The notes under the pieces were generated by a model that made no database searches, was not told where the DNA came from, and saw nothing but the letters and a program-made list of their open reading frames with translations. Both the position numbers and the translations under genes were made by a program. Positions 16,501 through 24,705 of a stretch of 64,000 bases of DNA are shown here, in pieces. Source of the DNA: Planctomycetota bacterium (lineage in GTDB: Bacteria; Planctomycetota; UBA1135; GCA-002686595); contig JABABA010000002.1 in NCBI GenBank assembly GCA_014238415.1, forward strand, positions 186,001 through 250,000. Direction: 5' to 3'. Position 1 is the stretch's first letter. Each line of letters opens with the position of its first letter.

Positions 16501-17988
16501 ATGCCCGACTCAATCTCCATTGCCGACCCACCCGCAGATGACCTGATCAATGTCTGGGCGGCTGTAGCAGAACACCTCCACAAAAAACTCGGACCCCAGA
16601 CCTATGCCACCTGGTTCAACCTGTGCGTACCTGTCAGCCTGGACAACGAAGTCTTCACACTGGCCTGCCCAAACAACTTCACCCATGCCTGGGTAGAAGA
16701 GAACTACATGGAGGAGTTGCAAAGCTCGGTTGCTGCCGGCACAACCCAAACAACCAGCACGGCCCTGGTGGTTGACCAAGAAGCTTGCGCCAAGACCTAC
16801 GAAGAGAACGGTCGACAGTTCCATGATCCGGGCGCGGACACCGCCGATGACAAGTCAGCCACAGCCAGCTCCCCCCCCGACAACTCCCGCCCAAACGGAC
16901 CAGGTCGCCTGAATGGCGCCCTGCTCTCCAATTCAGATTTTGTCCTCAATCCCACCTATACCTTTGAGGATTTCGTTATCGGCCCCTGCAACCGATTCGC
17001 CGCCGCCCTGGCCACGGGTGCAGCGGACCAGCCCGGGTCCACCTACAACCCGCTCTTTCTCCATGGCTCGGTGGGGGTCGGCAAGACCCACCTGCTGCAA
17101 GGTCTCTGCCACCGAATCCTCAAGAACGCCCCGGAGAGCCGCATTCTCTATGTCTCTTGCGAGACTTTCGTGAATCACTTCGTCAGCGCCCTCGAACGGG
17201 GCGCCACTGACACCTTCCGTGACCGCTACCGCCATGTAGACGTGCTCGTAGTAGACGATATTCACCTGCTCGCCAACAAAGAGCGCACCCAGGACGAATT
17301 CTTTCACACCTTCAACCAGCTCTACAACGAACAAAAGCAGATCGTCCTCTCCTCAGATGCGCCCCCCAAGGAGATCCCCACCCTGCATGCCCGGCTTGTG
17401 TCGCGCTTCGGATGGGGCATCGTGGCCGAAATCGAAGCCCCGTGCACCGAAACACGAATGGCTATTGTCTCGCGCAAGAGCCGTGACCGTGGCAAGCCGT
17501 TCCCCACTGATGTAAACCAACTGATCGCAGAGCACATCATTGATAATGTGCGCGAACTTGAAGGAGCCGTTTCGCGCCTGATCGCCTACTCCGAAATGGC
17601 CAAGCGCAATGTGACCACCGAGTTGGCCAGAGAGGCCCTGGGGGACCTTCTGCAGACGACTCCGGGCGCGCCCTCAGTTGATGGGGTTGTGGGGGCCGTC
17701 ACCAAGCGTTATGACATCAAACTTGTCGACCTACAGGGCAAACGAAGAACCAAATCGATCGTCTGGCCGAGGCAGATTGCGATGTTCCTTTTCCGCAAAC
17801 TCCTGCCTTGGTCCCTGGAAGAAATAGGCGCCTATTTTGGAGGGCGGGACCATTCGACCGTCTTGCACGCGGTGGACAAAGTCATGGCTCGCGCAAAGGC
17901 TGAAGAGGGGGTCCGTAAGGAGCTCGCTGCCCTACTGACTGACCTTGGTGGCGGTTCGTTAGAGGAACACCTTGAAAAGCCCAGCTAG
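16501..17988 (+). CDS. dnaA: Chromosomal replication initiator protein DnaA
   Basis: 495 aa from ATG 16501 (a TTG at 16492 adds three residues). Domain I: VWAAVAEHLHKKLGPQTYATWF. Domain II is a Pro/Asp/Ser-rich linker near 105-145. Domain III opens with NPTYTFEDFVIGPCNRFA; Walker A is GSVGVGKTHLLQG (a Val where GLGKTHL is usual), Walker B is VLVVDDIHLL, and the arginine-finger region is LVSRFGWG. Domain IV ends with the box-binding signature GGRDHSTVLHAVDKV. It unwinds oriC and loads helicase. Its transcription runs toward the predicted origin, head-on to the fork that moves left. Confidence 0.96.
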   Translation: MPDSISIADPPADDLINVWAAVAEHLHKKLGPQTYATWFNLCVPVSLDNEVFTLACPNNFTHAWVEENYMEELQSSVAAGTTQTTSTALVVDQEACAKTYEENGRQFHDPGADTADDKSATASSPPDNSRPNGPGRLNGALLSNSDFVLNPTYTFEDFVIGPCNRFAAALATGAADQPGSTYNPLFLHGSVGVGKTHLLQGLCHRILKNAPESRILYVSCETFVNHFVSALERGATDTFRDRYRHVDVLVVDDIHLLANKERTQDEFFHTFNQLYNEQKQIVLSSDAPPKEIPTLHARLVSRFGWGIVAEIEAPCTETRMAIVSRKSRDRGKPFPTDVNQLIAEHIIDNVRELEGAVSRLIAYSEMAKRNVTTELAREALGDLLQTTPGAPSVDGVVGAVTKRYDIKLVDLQGKRRTKSIVWPRQIAMFLFRKLLPWSLEEIGAYFGGRDHSTVLHAVDKVMARAKAEEGVRKELAALLTDLGGGSLEEHLEKPS

Positions 17989-18410
17989 TCGCCAGGTGAG
18001 TGCCGTGCAGCCTGCGCCCTGTGTGTCCTACGGAGGCCCCTCAGCCCTTCTGACAGGCGCCCCTTCGGGCCTCGCGAGGCCTAATTTTCCTGTGGACATC
18101 CTGCCCGCCTGCATGTGGATTATCCGTGGGTGAAATGGGCATGAAATCCCTACTTCAGCCCCCTTCAAAGCGCGCTCTGGAAGGACGTGGACAAGCACGC
18201 CCAAATCCACAAGCCGTCCCCACAAAAAGGCCCTTCTTCCACACGCCCGAAGCTGCACATAAGTCATTGAAAACGCTAGAATTAGGCTCCTCCACGGCCC
18301 GAGTTGTCCCCGATTTCAGACAGCCCTTATTACTACGATTAATTCTCTCTAAGAGAGGAATGTGAACAACTGCCGCCCCTCCCTCATACCCCAAGCAATC
18401 TCCAAACCCA
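17989..18410. other. Predicted replication origin (oriC) between dnaA and dnaN
   Basis: 422 bases without a gene. Near-consensus DnaA boxes (TTWTNCACA) include TGTGGATTA at 18115-18123 (one mismatch, reverse) and TCTTCCACA at 18235-18243 (one mismatch). Weaker ones are TGTGGACAT at 18091 and AAATCCACA at 18204. An AT-richer stretch (about 18,324-18,365) precedes dnaN. The + strand is C-rich before this gap and G/T-rich after it, in genes on the same strand. Established gene order dnaA-dnaN-dciA-gyrB also fits. A weak dnaN promoter candidate is TTGTCC at 18304 with TATTAC at 18328. Confidence 0.72.
18068..18087 (+). terminator. Intrinsic terminator of dnaA
   Basis: GGCCTCGCGAGGCC at 18068-18081 is a perfect palindrome (5-bp stem with a CGCG loop), followed at once by TAATTTT. 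It lies 80 bases after the dnaA stop. The preceding GGCGCCCCTTCGGGC may add a second hairpin. A similar sequence follows gyrB. Confidence 0.6.
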
Positions 18411-19508
18411 ATGAAGATCACCTGTCAACGTGAAGAGCTCCGTGAGGCCTTATCTGTAATCAGCGCCGTAGTGCCTGCGAGGGGAGCCAAGCCTATCCTT
18501 GAGACTCTCAAGTTGATTGCAACCGAAGATGGCCTTGAGCTGGTAGGCACAGATCTAGAGGTTTCTGCTCGAATCACGGTCAAAGAAGCTCAAGTTGATG
18601 AGCCTGGTGTTGCGGTTCTGCCTTGCAAGGTTGCCTTGGATTTTGTTCGAGATCTTTTTAGTGAGGCAGTGACAATTTCCTGTGAGGAGGACAAGTGCAT
18701 CATCCGTGGGGGAACTGATCAATGTGAGCTGGTCACTTTGGACGCTGATGAATATCCTGTGATTTCCCATTTCAACGAGAAGGATTCATTTAGCTTGCAG
18801 GGGGGCAACTTCTCAAGGCTGGTTCAGCAAACAGCTTTTGCAGCGGCTCGTGACGGAGGGCGATATGCCATGCATGGGGTGATGGTTGAGATTGCCGACG
18901 ACGAGGTCAAAATGATCGCTACTGATGGACGCCGATTGGCCTTGGCGAGTCAGCCCCTTGACGGTGACGGGCGAAATGCGTCGGCCATCGTGCCCACCAA
19001 AGGCCTACAGCTTTTTTCTCGGGTGATTGAGGATCCTTTGGATCAAGTCAAAATTACTTTCGACGAAAATCAGGCGGGTATTCGGACTCAGAATGCTCAG
19101 ATTTTTGCACGCCTTATCGATGGAGATTTTCCACATTACAGCGCGGTCCTGCCTAAGGAAGGGGAGCACTTGATGGAGGCAGATCGCGACCTTCTGTCTC
19201 AGAAGCTGCGGCTGGTGGCCAACGTGACCGGAGACGAAGCGCGGGCGGTTCGGCTGACAATCAGCAAGGGCAAGCTTGAACTCAAGGGTCATTGTGTTGG
19301 ACGCGGTTCTGCAGATGCACAACTTGAAGTTGAGTATGAGGGCGATGGCTCAGAGATAGCCTTCAACCCCGACTATGTGCTGGAGGGCCTCAAGCAATGT
19401 CAGACCGAAACCGTTCGGTTGGAGTTTCAGCAGCGCTCCAGTCCTGGGAAATTTCTCCTTGGCGAAAACTACATCTATATCGTGATGCCAATTACGATCG
19501 ACGCTTAA
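18411..19508 (+). CDS. dnaN: DNA polymerase III beta subunit (sliding clamp)
   Basis: 365 aa, normal clamp length. Three repeated clamp domains begin with MKITCQREELREALSVISAVVPARGAKPILETLKL. Typical pieces include DGRRLALA in domain 2 and the C-terminal YIYIVMPITIDA, which matches the family ending (..HVVMPMRL). The clamp tethers polymerases and other partners to DNA. It is the first gene on the right replichore and is co-directional with the fork. Codon use turns from C-ending to more T/G-ending exactly here compared with dnaA. Confidence 0.96.
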   Translation: MKITCQREELREALSVISAVVPARGAKPILETLKLIATEDGLELVGTDLEVSARITVKEAQVDEPGVAVLPCKVALDFVRDLFSEAVTISCEEDKCIIRGGTDQCELVTLDADEYPVISHFNEKDSFSLQGGNFSRLVQQTAFAAARDGGRYAMHGVMVEIADDEVKMIATDGRRLALASQPLDGDGRNASAIVPTKGLQLFSRVIEDPLDQVKITFDENQAGIRTQNAQIFARLIDGDFPHYSAVLPKEGEHLMEADRDLLSQKLRLVANVTGDEARAVRLTISKGKLELKGHCVGRGSADAQLEVEYEGDGSEIAFNPDYVLEGLKQCQTETVRLEFQQRSSPGKFLLGENYIYIVMPITIDA

Positions 19509-19526
19509 TAGGGCTGCACAAAATCA

Positions 19527-19910
19527 GTGCCCCGAAGATCCGCAAGACCCGCTTCGATTTCGACGCCCAGCCAGTGGCCCCTCTTGAGCCTTACGCGCAA
19601 ACCAACAATCCGGCATGGAGAACCCCTGCAGTTCAAGGAAGCCCTGAAGCGCTACCTCAAAGGTTCAGGGCTCGGGGAGAAGCTTCGTCACGGGGACGTG
19701 CATCAAGCCTGGAGTCAGGCGCTTGGGGCAAGAGATGCAGGCCGGGCTCGCTCAGTTGCTTATCGCGGCGGGGAGTTGATCGTTGAGGTGGAATCAGCTG
19801 CATACAAACAGGAACTCAAGACATTCACCGCCGAGGGCTATCGACGGAAGGCTAATCAACTCCTCGGGTCGAACAGGATCCACCGAGTAATCATCAAGAT
19901 GAAAAAATGA
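19527..19910 (+). CDS. DciA-like protein (DUF721), putative helicase-loading factor
   Basis: 127 aa from GTG 19527. The C-terminal two thirds show the DUF721 pattern: VHQAWSQALGARDAGRARSV, then YRGGELIVEVESAAYKQEL, then YRRKANQLLGSNRIHRVIIKM. In other bacteria DciA helps load the replicative helicase DnaB and its gene is often near dnaA or gyrB. The N-terminal 40 residues are not conserved, so a later start is possible, but no in-frame ATG precedes the domain. It overlaps gyrB by four bases (ATGA). Confidence 0.8.
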   Translation: MPRRSARPASISTPSQWPLLSLTRKPTIRHGEPLQFKEALKRYLKGSGLGEKLRHGDVHQAWSQALGARDAGRARSVAYRGGELIVEVESAAYKQELKTFTAEGYRRKANQLLGSNRIHRVIIKMKK

Positions 19911-22348
19911 CCATGACCGAGAGCCAACCTCCTGCCAACTATGATGCAGGGCAAATCTCAGTTCTCGAAGGCCTCGAGGCTGTCCGTAAACGGCCCGCCA
20001 TGTACATCGGAGACACCGATGTGCGTGGCGTCCACCACTTGATCTGGGAAGTGGTTGACAACGCGGTAGATGAGGCCTTGGCTGGTTTTGCAACCCATTG
20101 CACCGTAACCCTGCACGAGAACGGCTCCGTTTCTGTTGAAGACGATGGGCGCGGAATTCCTGTAGACATTCATCCGGAAGAGGGGGTGCCCGCCGTTGAA
20201 TTGGTATTGACCAAACTTCATGCAGGGGGCAAATTTGGCGATGGGGCGTACAAGGTCTCCGGCGGCTTGCATGGCGTGGGGGTTTCCTGCGTCAATGCCC
20301 TCGCGGAGGGTCTTGAGGTGACGGTCCACAAGCACGGCAAGATCCACCGCATGAGCTTTGAGCGAGGTGAGGTGAAAACCCACCTTGAAGTTGTCGGTGA
20401 AACTGAGCGAACAGGAACGATTGTGTGTTGGAATCCGGACCCCGAGATCTTCAGCAGTCTTGAGCACCAGCACTCCATTGTTCAGCAGCGCTTGCGTGAA
20501 ACAGCCTACCTGATGGGCAGTCGAGGGCTGCGGCTTGAGTTGACTGATGAGCGCACAGCAACTCATGAGGTCTTCGAGTATCCCGCTGGACTAGAAGCCT
20601 TTGTTCTTGACGCCAATAAGGGGCGGACTCCATTACATCCTGAGGTTCTGACCCTGTATGGCACCGAAGAGTCCAAGGACAGTCCGGGCGATGTCTATGA
20701 AGTGGAACTCTCCATGCAATGGACTGATGGGTATCAGGAGAATGTTTTTCCTTTCGTCAACAACATTCACACTCGAGGTGGCGGCACCCATCTGACGGGG
20801 TTGCGTTCTTCACTGGCGCGAGCGTTGGGAAACTACGCCCGCAAGGAAGGCCTGCTCAAGGACAATGACAAGGGCCCCTCAGGAGATGACTTTCGGGAGG
20901 GTCTGACCGCCGTCTTGTCCCTCAAGGTGCCCAACCCGCAATTTGAAGGCCAGACCAAGGACAAGCTCGGCAATCGAGAGGCTCAGGGCATCGTAGAGGC
21001 CGTAGTGGGCAGGCAGATTGGGGCCTTCTTGGAGGAGAACCACAAGATTGCCAAGGCGATCATTCAAAAAGCTGTTCAGGCGCGGGCGGCCCGTGATGCC
21101 GCACGCAAGGCGCGTGACCTGGTTCGCCGCAAGAGCGCCCTGGCAAGCGGCAGCCTTCCGGGCAAGCTTGCGGACTGTCAATCAAAGGTCCGCGATGAGA
21201 CTGAACTGTTCATTGTGGAAGGTGATTCCGCCGGCGGCCCCGCCAAGATGGGGCGCGATCGGCGGATCCAGGCCATCCTGCCCATCAAGGGCAAGATCCT
21301 CAATGTGGAGAAAGCCCCTTTGGACAAGATGCTTGCTCATCAGGAGATCTTGTTGATCGTGCAGGCTCTGGGCTGCGGCATCTCCAGCGAGCTGGATCCA
21401 GAGAAGGTTCGCTATGGCAAGACCATCATCATGACCGACGCCGATGTGGACGGATCCCACATCCGGACCTTGCTGCTGACGTTCTTCTATCGGCATATGC
21501 GGCAGCTGATTGATGAGGGGCGTCTGTATATCGCCCAGCCACCGCTCTACAAGGTCTCCAAGGGCAAGAAATATAAGTACCTGATTCACGAGAACGCTCT
21601 ACGGGATTACCTGGTTGAGATCGGAACCGCCCAAATGACGGTTCATGACACAGTCGCAGACAAGACATTTGAGGGGGCGGCGTTACGCGAACTAGCGAAA
21701 ACGTTGACAGACATCGACGCCCTCAAGGGGGCGGCTATTCCTATCTGGGCGCCCATTGGATATGCGGATCTCGTTGACCGTTGGGATGGAGAGAAGTTGC
21801 CTAGTTGGTGGGCGCGCGCCGACGGCACAGATCACTTCTTCGACGCCCTTGAAGAGTATGAGAACTTTCTCGAGCTCCGTAGAGGCATGGTTGACGAGGA
21901 GCTTGTCGTTTATGGGGGTCCGGAGAGCGGTGTCTTGATGGCGGACTCCCATGTGCAGGGCAGCAAGCTCATGAGGGCCAAGGACGTGGCAGAGTGCCTT
22001 GAACGACTCGCGGCCCAGGGAATTGCGGTTCAGGGCGGCGGCCCCTGGGTTGTGACCGGGGGCAAGGAATCCAAGGAGTGCACCAAGGTCACAGAGCTGG
22101 CCTCTACTGCCCGCAAGAGCGCAGAGAGCGGTGTCGACATTCAACGCTACAAGGGGCTTGGCGAGATGAACGCAGACCAACTGTGGGAATCAACCATGGA
22201 CCCGGAGACCCGTACCTTGCTGAAAGTCTCTGTGGATGACGCCCTGGCCGCTGATCAGATTTTTACCATCTTGATGAGCGATGGAGTTGAGGCTCGGCGG
22301 GAGTACATTGAAGAGCACGCCCTCGAGATCACGAATCTCGACATCTAG
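19907..22348 (+). CDS. gyrB: DNA gyrase subunit B
   Basis: 813 aa. GHKL ATPase motifs: EVVDNAVDEALAG, DDGRGIP and GGLHGVGVS. TOPRIM motifs: VEGDSAGGPAKMGRDRR and DADVDGSHIRTLLLTFFYR. The C-terminal signature YKGLGEMNADQLWESTMDP follows. Between TOPRIM and that signature lies an insertion of about 165 residues (from near TVHDTVADKTFEG to KVTELASTARK). Proteobacterial GyrB (about 804 aa) has one in a similar place and B. subtilis GyrB (638 aa) does not. GyrA is not in the window. Family DciA-GyrB overlap suggests co-translation. Confidence 0.95.
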   Translation: MTMTESQPPANYDAGQISVLEGLEAVRKRPAMYIGDTDVRGVHHLIWEVVDNAVDEALAGFATHCTVTLHENGSVSVEDDGRGIPVDIHPEEGVPAVELVLTKLHAGGKFGDGAYKVSGGLHGVGVSCVNALAEGLEVTVHKHGKIHRMSFERGEVKTHLEVVGETERTGTIVCWNPDPEIFSSLEHQHSIVQQRLRETAYLMGSRGLRLELTDERTATHEVFEYPAGLEAFVLDANKGRTPLHPEVLTLYGTEESKDSPGDVYEVELSMQWTDGYQENVFPFVNNIHTRGGGTHLTGLRSSLARALGNYARKEGLLKDNDKGPSGDDFREGLTAVLSLKVPNPQFEGQTKDKLGNREAQGIVEAVVGRQIGAFLEENHKIAKAIIQKAVQARAARDAARKARDLVRRKSALASGSLPGKLADCQSKVRDETELFIVEGDSAGGPAKMGRDRRIQAILPIKGKILNVEKAPLDKMLAHQEILLIVQALGCGISSELDPEKVRYGKTIIMTDADVDGSHIRTLLLTFFYRHMRQLIDEGRLYIAQPPLYKVSKGKKYKYLIHENALRDYLVEIGTAQMTVHDTVADKTFEGAALRELAKTLTDIDALKGAAIPIWAPIGYADLVDRWDGEKLPSWWARADGTDHFFDALEEYENFLELRRGMVDEELVVYGGPESGVLMADSHVQGSKLMRAKDVAECLERLAAQGIAVQGGGPWVVTGGKESKECTKVTELASTARKSAESGVDIQRYKGLGEMNADQLWESTMDPETRTLLKVSVDDALAADQIFTILMSDGVEARREYIEEHALEITNLDI

Positions 22349-22401
22349 TTTCGCAAGAAGTTCTGAGGGCGGCTGGGCGCGTCCAGGCCGACGTGAGCGG
22401 T

Positions 22402-22437
22402 CCAGGGGCGCCTTCGGGGCATCGTGAGGCCTGGAAT
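22402..22437 (+). repeat. Hairpin element after gyrB, similar to the one after dnaA
   Basis: CCAGG at 22402-22406 pairs with CCTGG at 22430-22434, enclosing GGCGCCTTCGGGGC and TCGTGAGG, followed by AATT. The dnaA-terminal element (18054-18087) shares GCGCC, TTCGGG, TCG.GAGGCCT and AATT in the same order. Likely terminators of related sequence. The rest of the gap 22349-22523 shows nothing else. Confidence 0.4.
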
Positions 22438-22523
22438 TGCATAGTAGGGAAGAAAAGTCTCCATATGGGGCTCTGAGGCTCCAGCCAGAGGCTTGGAGCG
22501 CTCGATAATGAGTAGGACCTCTT

Positions 22524-23201
22524 ATGGCACACAATTCCCCGCGCCTCGATTTTGGCCGCCTGGCCGACCACCTTGCAGACCGTGGCAGGGTTGAGGTTGA
22601 TGTATTGCAGGGCTTCTTGGAAGGGGCAAGTACCGGTGGAGTGCCTTTGCCCCAAGCTCTGGTAGAAGGGGGACACCTATCTGACTGGGATCTGGCCAAG
22701 AGCGTTTGCGAAGCCTTCAATCTGGCATTTGTGCCTGTTGATGTGGTCAAGCCGGATGTCACTTTGCTGGAGCTTTTTGACCCACAGATCCTGCTTGAGC
22801 ACGATCTTGTTCCTCTGGCGCGCTTTGGGGCTATGGTCACCATGATCATGCCGGGCCTGGTGCAGGCGGATACCCTGGGTTCGATCGCCGCAGCTTCAGA
22901 CTTCTTGATTCAACCGGTCGTGGGCACGGTACAAGGCAATCAAGCCTGGCTGGGCAAACACCTTGCAGTCAAAGAAGAAACTTCTGCTGACTGGGGCAGC
23001 CTTTTTGATCAAGGCGATGCAGCAGTCAATGCTGCTCTGGATTCCGCCAGCCAAGAACTGCCCCTTGAGGCACAGCCGGATTTGTTGCCTGAAGTCGAGC
23101 AACCTTCATCTGACCTGAGTAAGGCACAACTGCTAAGCGACAAGGATCTCGACCTGCCTCCGGCGCCGCAGTTTGATGAGCAGCAGCGCAAGGCTCAATA
23201 G
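22524..23201 (+). CDS. Stand-alone MshEN (type II secretion ATPase N-terminal) domain protein
   Basis: 225 aa. Residues about 30-115 match the MshEN/GspE N-terminal domain: VPLPQALVEGGHLSDWDLAKSVCEAFNLAFVPVDVVKPDVTLLELFDPQILLEHDLVPLAR in short blocks, then VTMIMPG. In GspE and PilB this domain precedes the ATPase and often binds cyclic di-GMP; here no ATPase follows. The remaining 100 residues are acidic and Gln/Pro-rich (LPPAPQFDEQQRKAQ) and probably disordered. A clean stop, good codon use and isolation behind gyrB suggest a complete gene. Function: possible nucleotide-sensing adaptor, unproven. Confidence 0.75.
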   Translation: MAHNSPRLDFGRLADHLADRGRVEVDVLQGFLEGASTGGVPLPQALVEGGHLSDWDLAKSVCEAFNLAFVPVDVVKPDVTLLELFDPQILLEHDLVPLARFGAMVTMIMPGLVQADTLGSIAAASDFLIQPVVGTVQGNQAWLGKHLAVKEETSADWGSLFDQGDAAVNAALDSASQELPLEAQPDLLPEVEQPSSDLSKAQLLSDKDLDLPPAPQFDEQQRKAQ

Positions 23202-23227
23202 GGATTGCGTCCTAGGTGGACTATCTC

Positions 23228-24037
23228 TCAACGGCGTGGAGCAAGCCACTCCCCGCCCAGGCGCCGGATCAGCAAGCGGTCAGAAATCCGTGGCGCGAAA
23301 GGCGTCAATGCTCCGAGGAGTTTCCATTTCCAGCGCAGGGTTTTTTCGGGCCGGGGCCTGGTTGCAAGCGCGAGAACTTCTTCTGCCACCGCTTCTGCTG
23401 GATCTGCGCGGTTGAGTTCTGGAGCCGCAAGGCCGCCCGGGTTGGGCTGGGCATCAAAAAAACCAGTTGTGGTCAGAGCCGGGCAAAGAGTGCAAACCGC
23501 AATTTTGTCCGAAGCCAGCTCGATTCGCAGCGCTTCTCCTATTGAGCACAGGGCAGCTTTGGAGGCCGAATAAGCGGCTTGTCCAGGAACCCCCCGACGG
23601 CCGACTACCGAAGAAATATTGACGATGACTGGGTTGTTGCTCTTGCGCAGTAGGGGTAGAGCGGCCTTGCTTATTAGCAGAGGGGCGAGCACGTTGGTCT
23701 GGAACACTTGGGTCAGGGTGTCGGAATCCAGTTCTTCGAGTCGGGCGCGATAGCCTATTCCCGCATTGTTGACCAACAGATTCAGTCCGCCAAAGGCAGC
23801 CCGCAATTGTTCGATTGCCCGATGAATTTCGTCTGGGTCCGTCAGATCGGCGCGCAGCACCAGATGACCAGAGCCGGTCAAGGTGCCAAGCACCTCCTCA
23901 AGTTTGTTGCCCCTGCGCGCCAGCAGAGCAACCGTGTAACCAGCCACCGACAGGCGACGGGCAGTTGCAGCACCGATTCCTGATGAGGCGCCGGTGACCA
24001 GTGCGTGGAGTCCGCTCAGGGGTTGGGAATGGGACAC
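23228..24037 (-). CDS. Short-chain dehydrogenase/reductase (SDR)
   Basis: 269 aa from GTG 24037. The Rossmann motif TGASSGIGAATARRL comes at once after the start. NNAGIGYRARLEEL, ISSVVGRRGVPGQAAYSASKAAL (catalytic Ser, YxxxK) and the LCPALTTTGFF region follow. Classical SDRs are about 250 aa. A longer frame (to 24211) was rejected because it overlaps the preceding gene and adds nothing conserved; GTG 24037 lies one base after that gene's stop with AGGG upstream. Substrate unknown; sequence style recalls DltE/YqjQ-like oxidoreductases. Confidence 0.88.
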   Translation of the reverse strand: MSHSQPLSGLHALVTGASSGIGAATARRLSVAGYTVALLARRGNKLEEVLGTLTGSGHLVLRADLTDPDEIHRAIEQLRAAFGGLNLLVNNAGIGYRARLEELDSDTLTQVFQTNVLAPLLISKAALPLLRKSNNPVIVNISSVVGRRGVPGQAAYSASKAALCSIGEALRIELASDKIAVCTLCPALTTTGFFDAQPNPGGLAAPELNRADPAEAVAEEVLALATRPRPEKTLRWKWKLLGALTPFAPRISDRLLIRRLGGEWLAPRR

Positions 24038-24038
24038 C

Positions 24039-24611
24039 CTAATTCCCTGATGTTGCCAGCTTCCGGTAGCGGCGCCAGGCTTTTGACCAGGCTGTGATTT
24101 CCTTGATGACAAGACGCACCTTCCGGTCTTCGTCCCCGTATTTGTCGCGGATCTTGAGCTCCCAGTCACGCACCTCATCAAGAGCGGCGGAGAACTTTGT
24201 TCGTGCTGCAATCCCCTTGATTACATAGGTTGCCTCGTCTCCACTCTTCTTGGCAGCGCGCGCGGCTTCATCCAACACATTCGCTTCGCTTGCATAGGCG
24301 GTGCCCTGGACCCACTCAGCAGCATCCAATAGATCTTCGGGAGATGTGTCTTTGGCGCGAGCTTTGGAAGAGTCCGTGCGGTTGGCGGGAACAACGGGCG
24401 GGTCGGCGCGGTTTAGGTCAGAAAAAGGGTCAGGCAACTGATTTGCTCGTTTCAGGGCGTCGGCCTGCTCCTTGGTTTGCCCGCTGGAGGAGCCGATGAG
24501 GTTGGAGATCAGGGCAGCCGCGCCGATACCTACCCCTGCAACCAGCAAGACAGCGATCAGGGGATTGCCCATACTGGGGCTATTGGAGCTGGATTTTCTC
24601 ATAGTTGCCAC
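24039..24611 (-). CDS. Hypothetical membrane-anchored protein
   Basis: 190 aa. A short polar N-terminus is followed by one hydrophobic segment at about 17-40 (PLIAVLLVAGVGIGAAALISNLIG), then a polar, helix-rich domain with many Lys, Glu and Arg. No family is recognised. It probably anchors in the inner membrane with the bulk outside or inside undetermined. The stop is one base before the SDR start, so the two genes are very likely translated from one mRNA. Confidence 0.65.
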   Translation of the reverse strand: MATMRKSSSNSPSMGNPLIAVLLVAGVGIGAAALISNLIGSSSGQTKEQADALKRANQLPDPFSDLNRADPPVVPANRTDSSKARAKDTSPEDLLDAAEWVQGTAYASEANVLDEAARAAKKSGDEATYVIKGIAARTKFSAALDEVRDWELKIRDKYGDEDRKVRLVIKEITAWSKAWRRYRKLATSGN

Positions 24612-24705
24612 GTTGGCGTGAGTATTCGATTCTAGCCGGGAGTTCTATCTAGAACGTGAGGAGACTTGTGGTTACGTGTCTTGGGGGGCATGGCTTGAAC
24701 TTGCG

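Noticed and set aside
24038..24211. A longer start for the SDR
   Set aside because: It overlaps the preceding gene; the Rossmann motif follows directly after GTG 24037.
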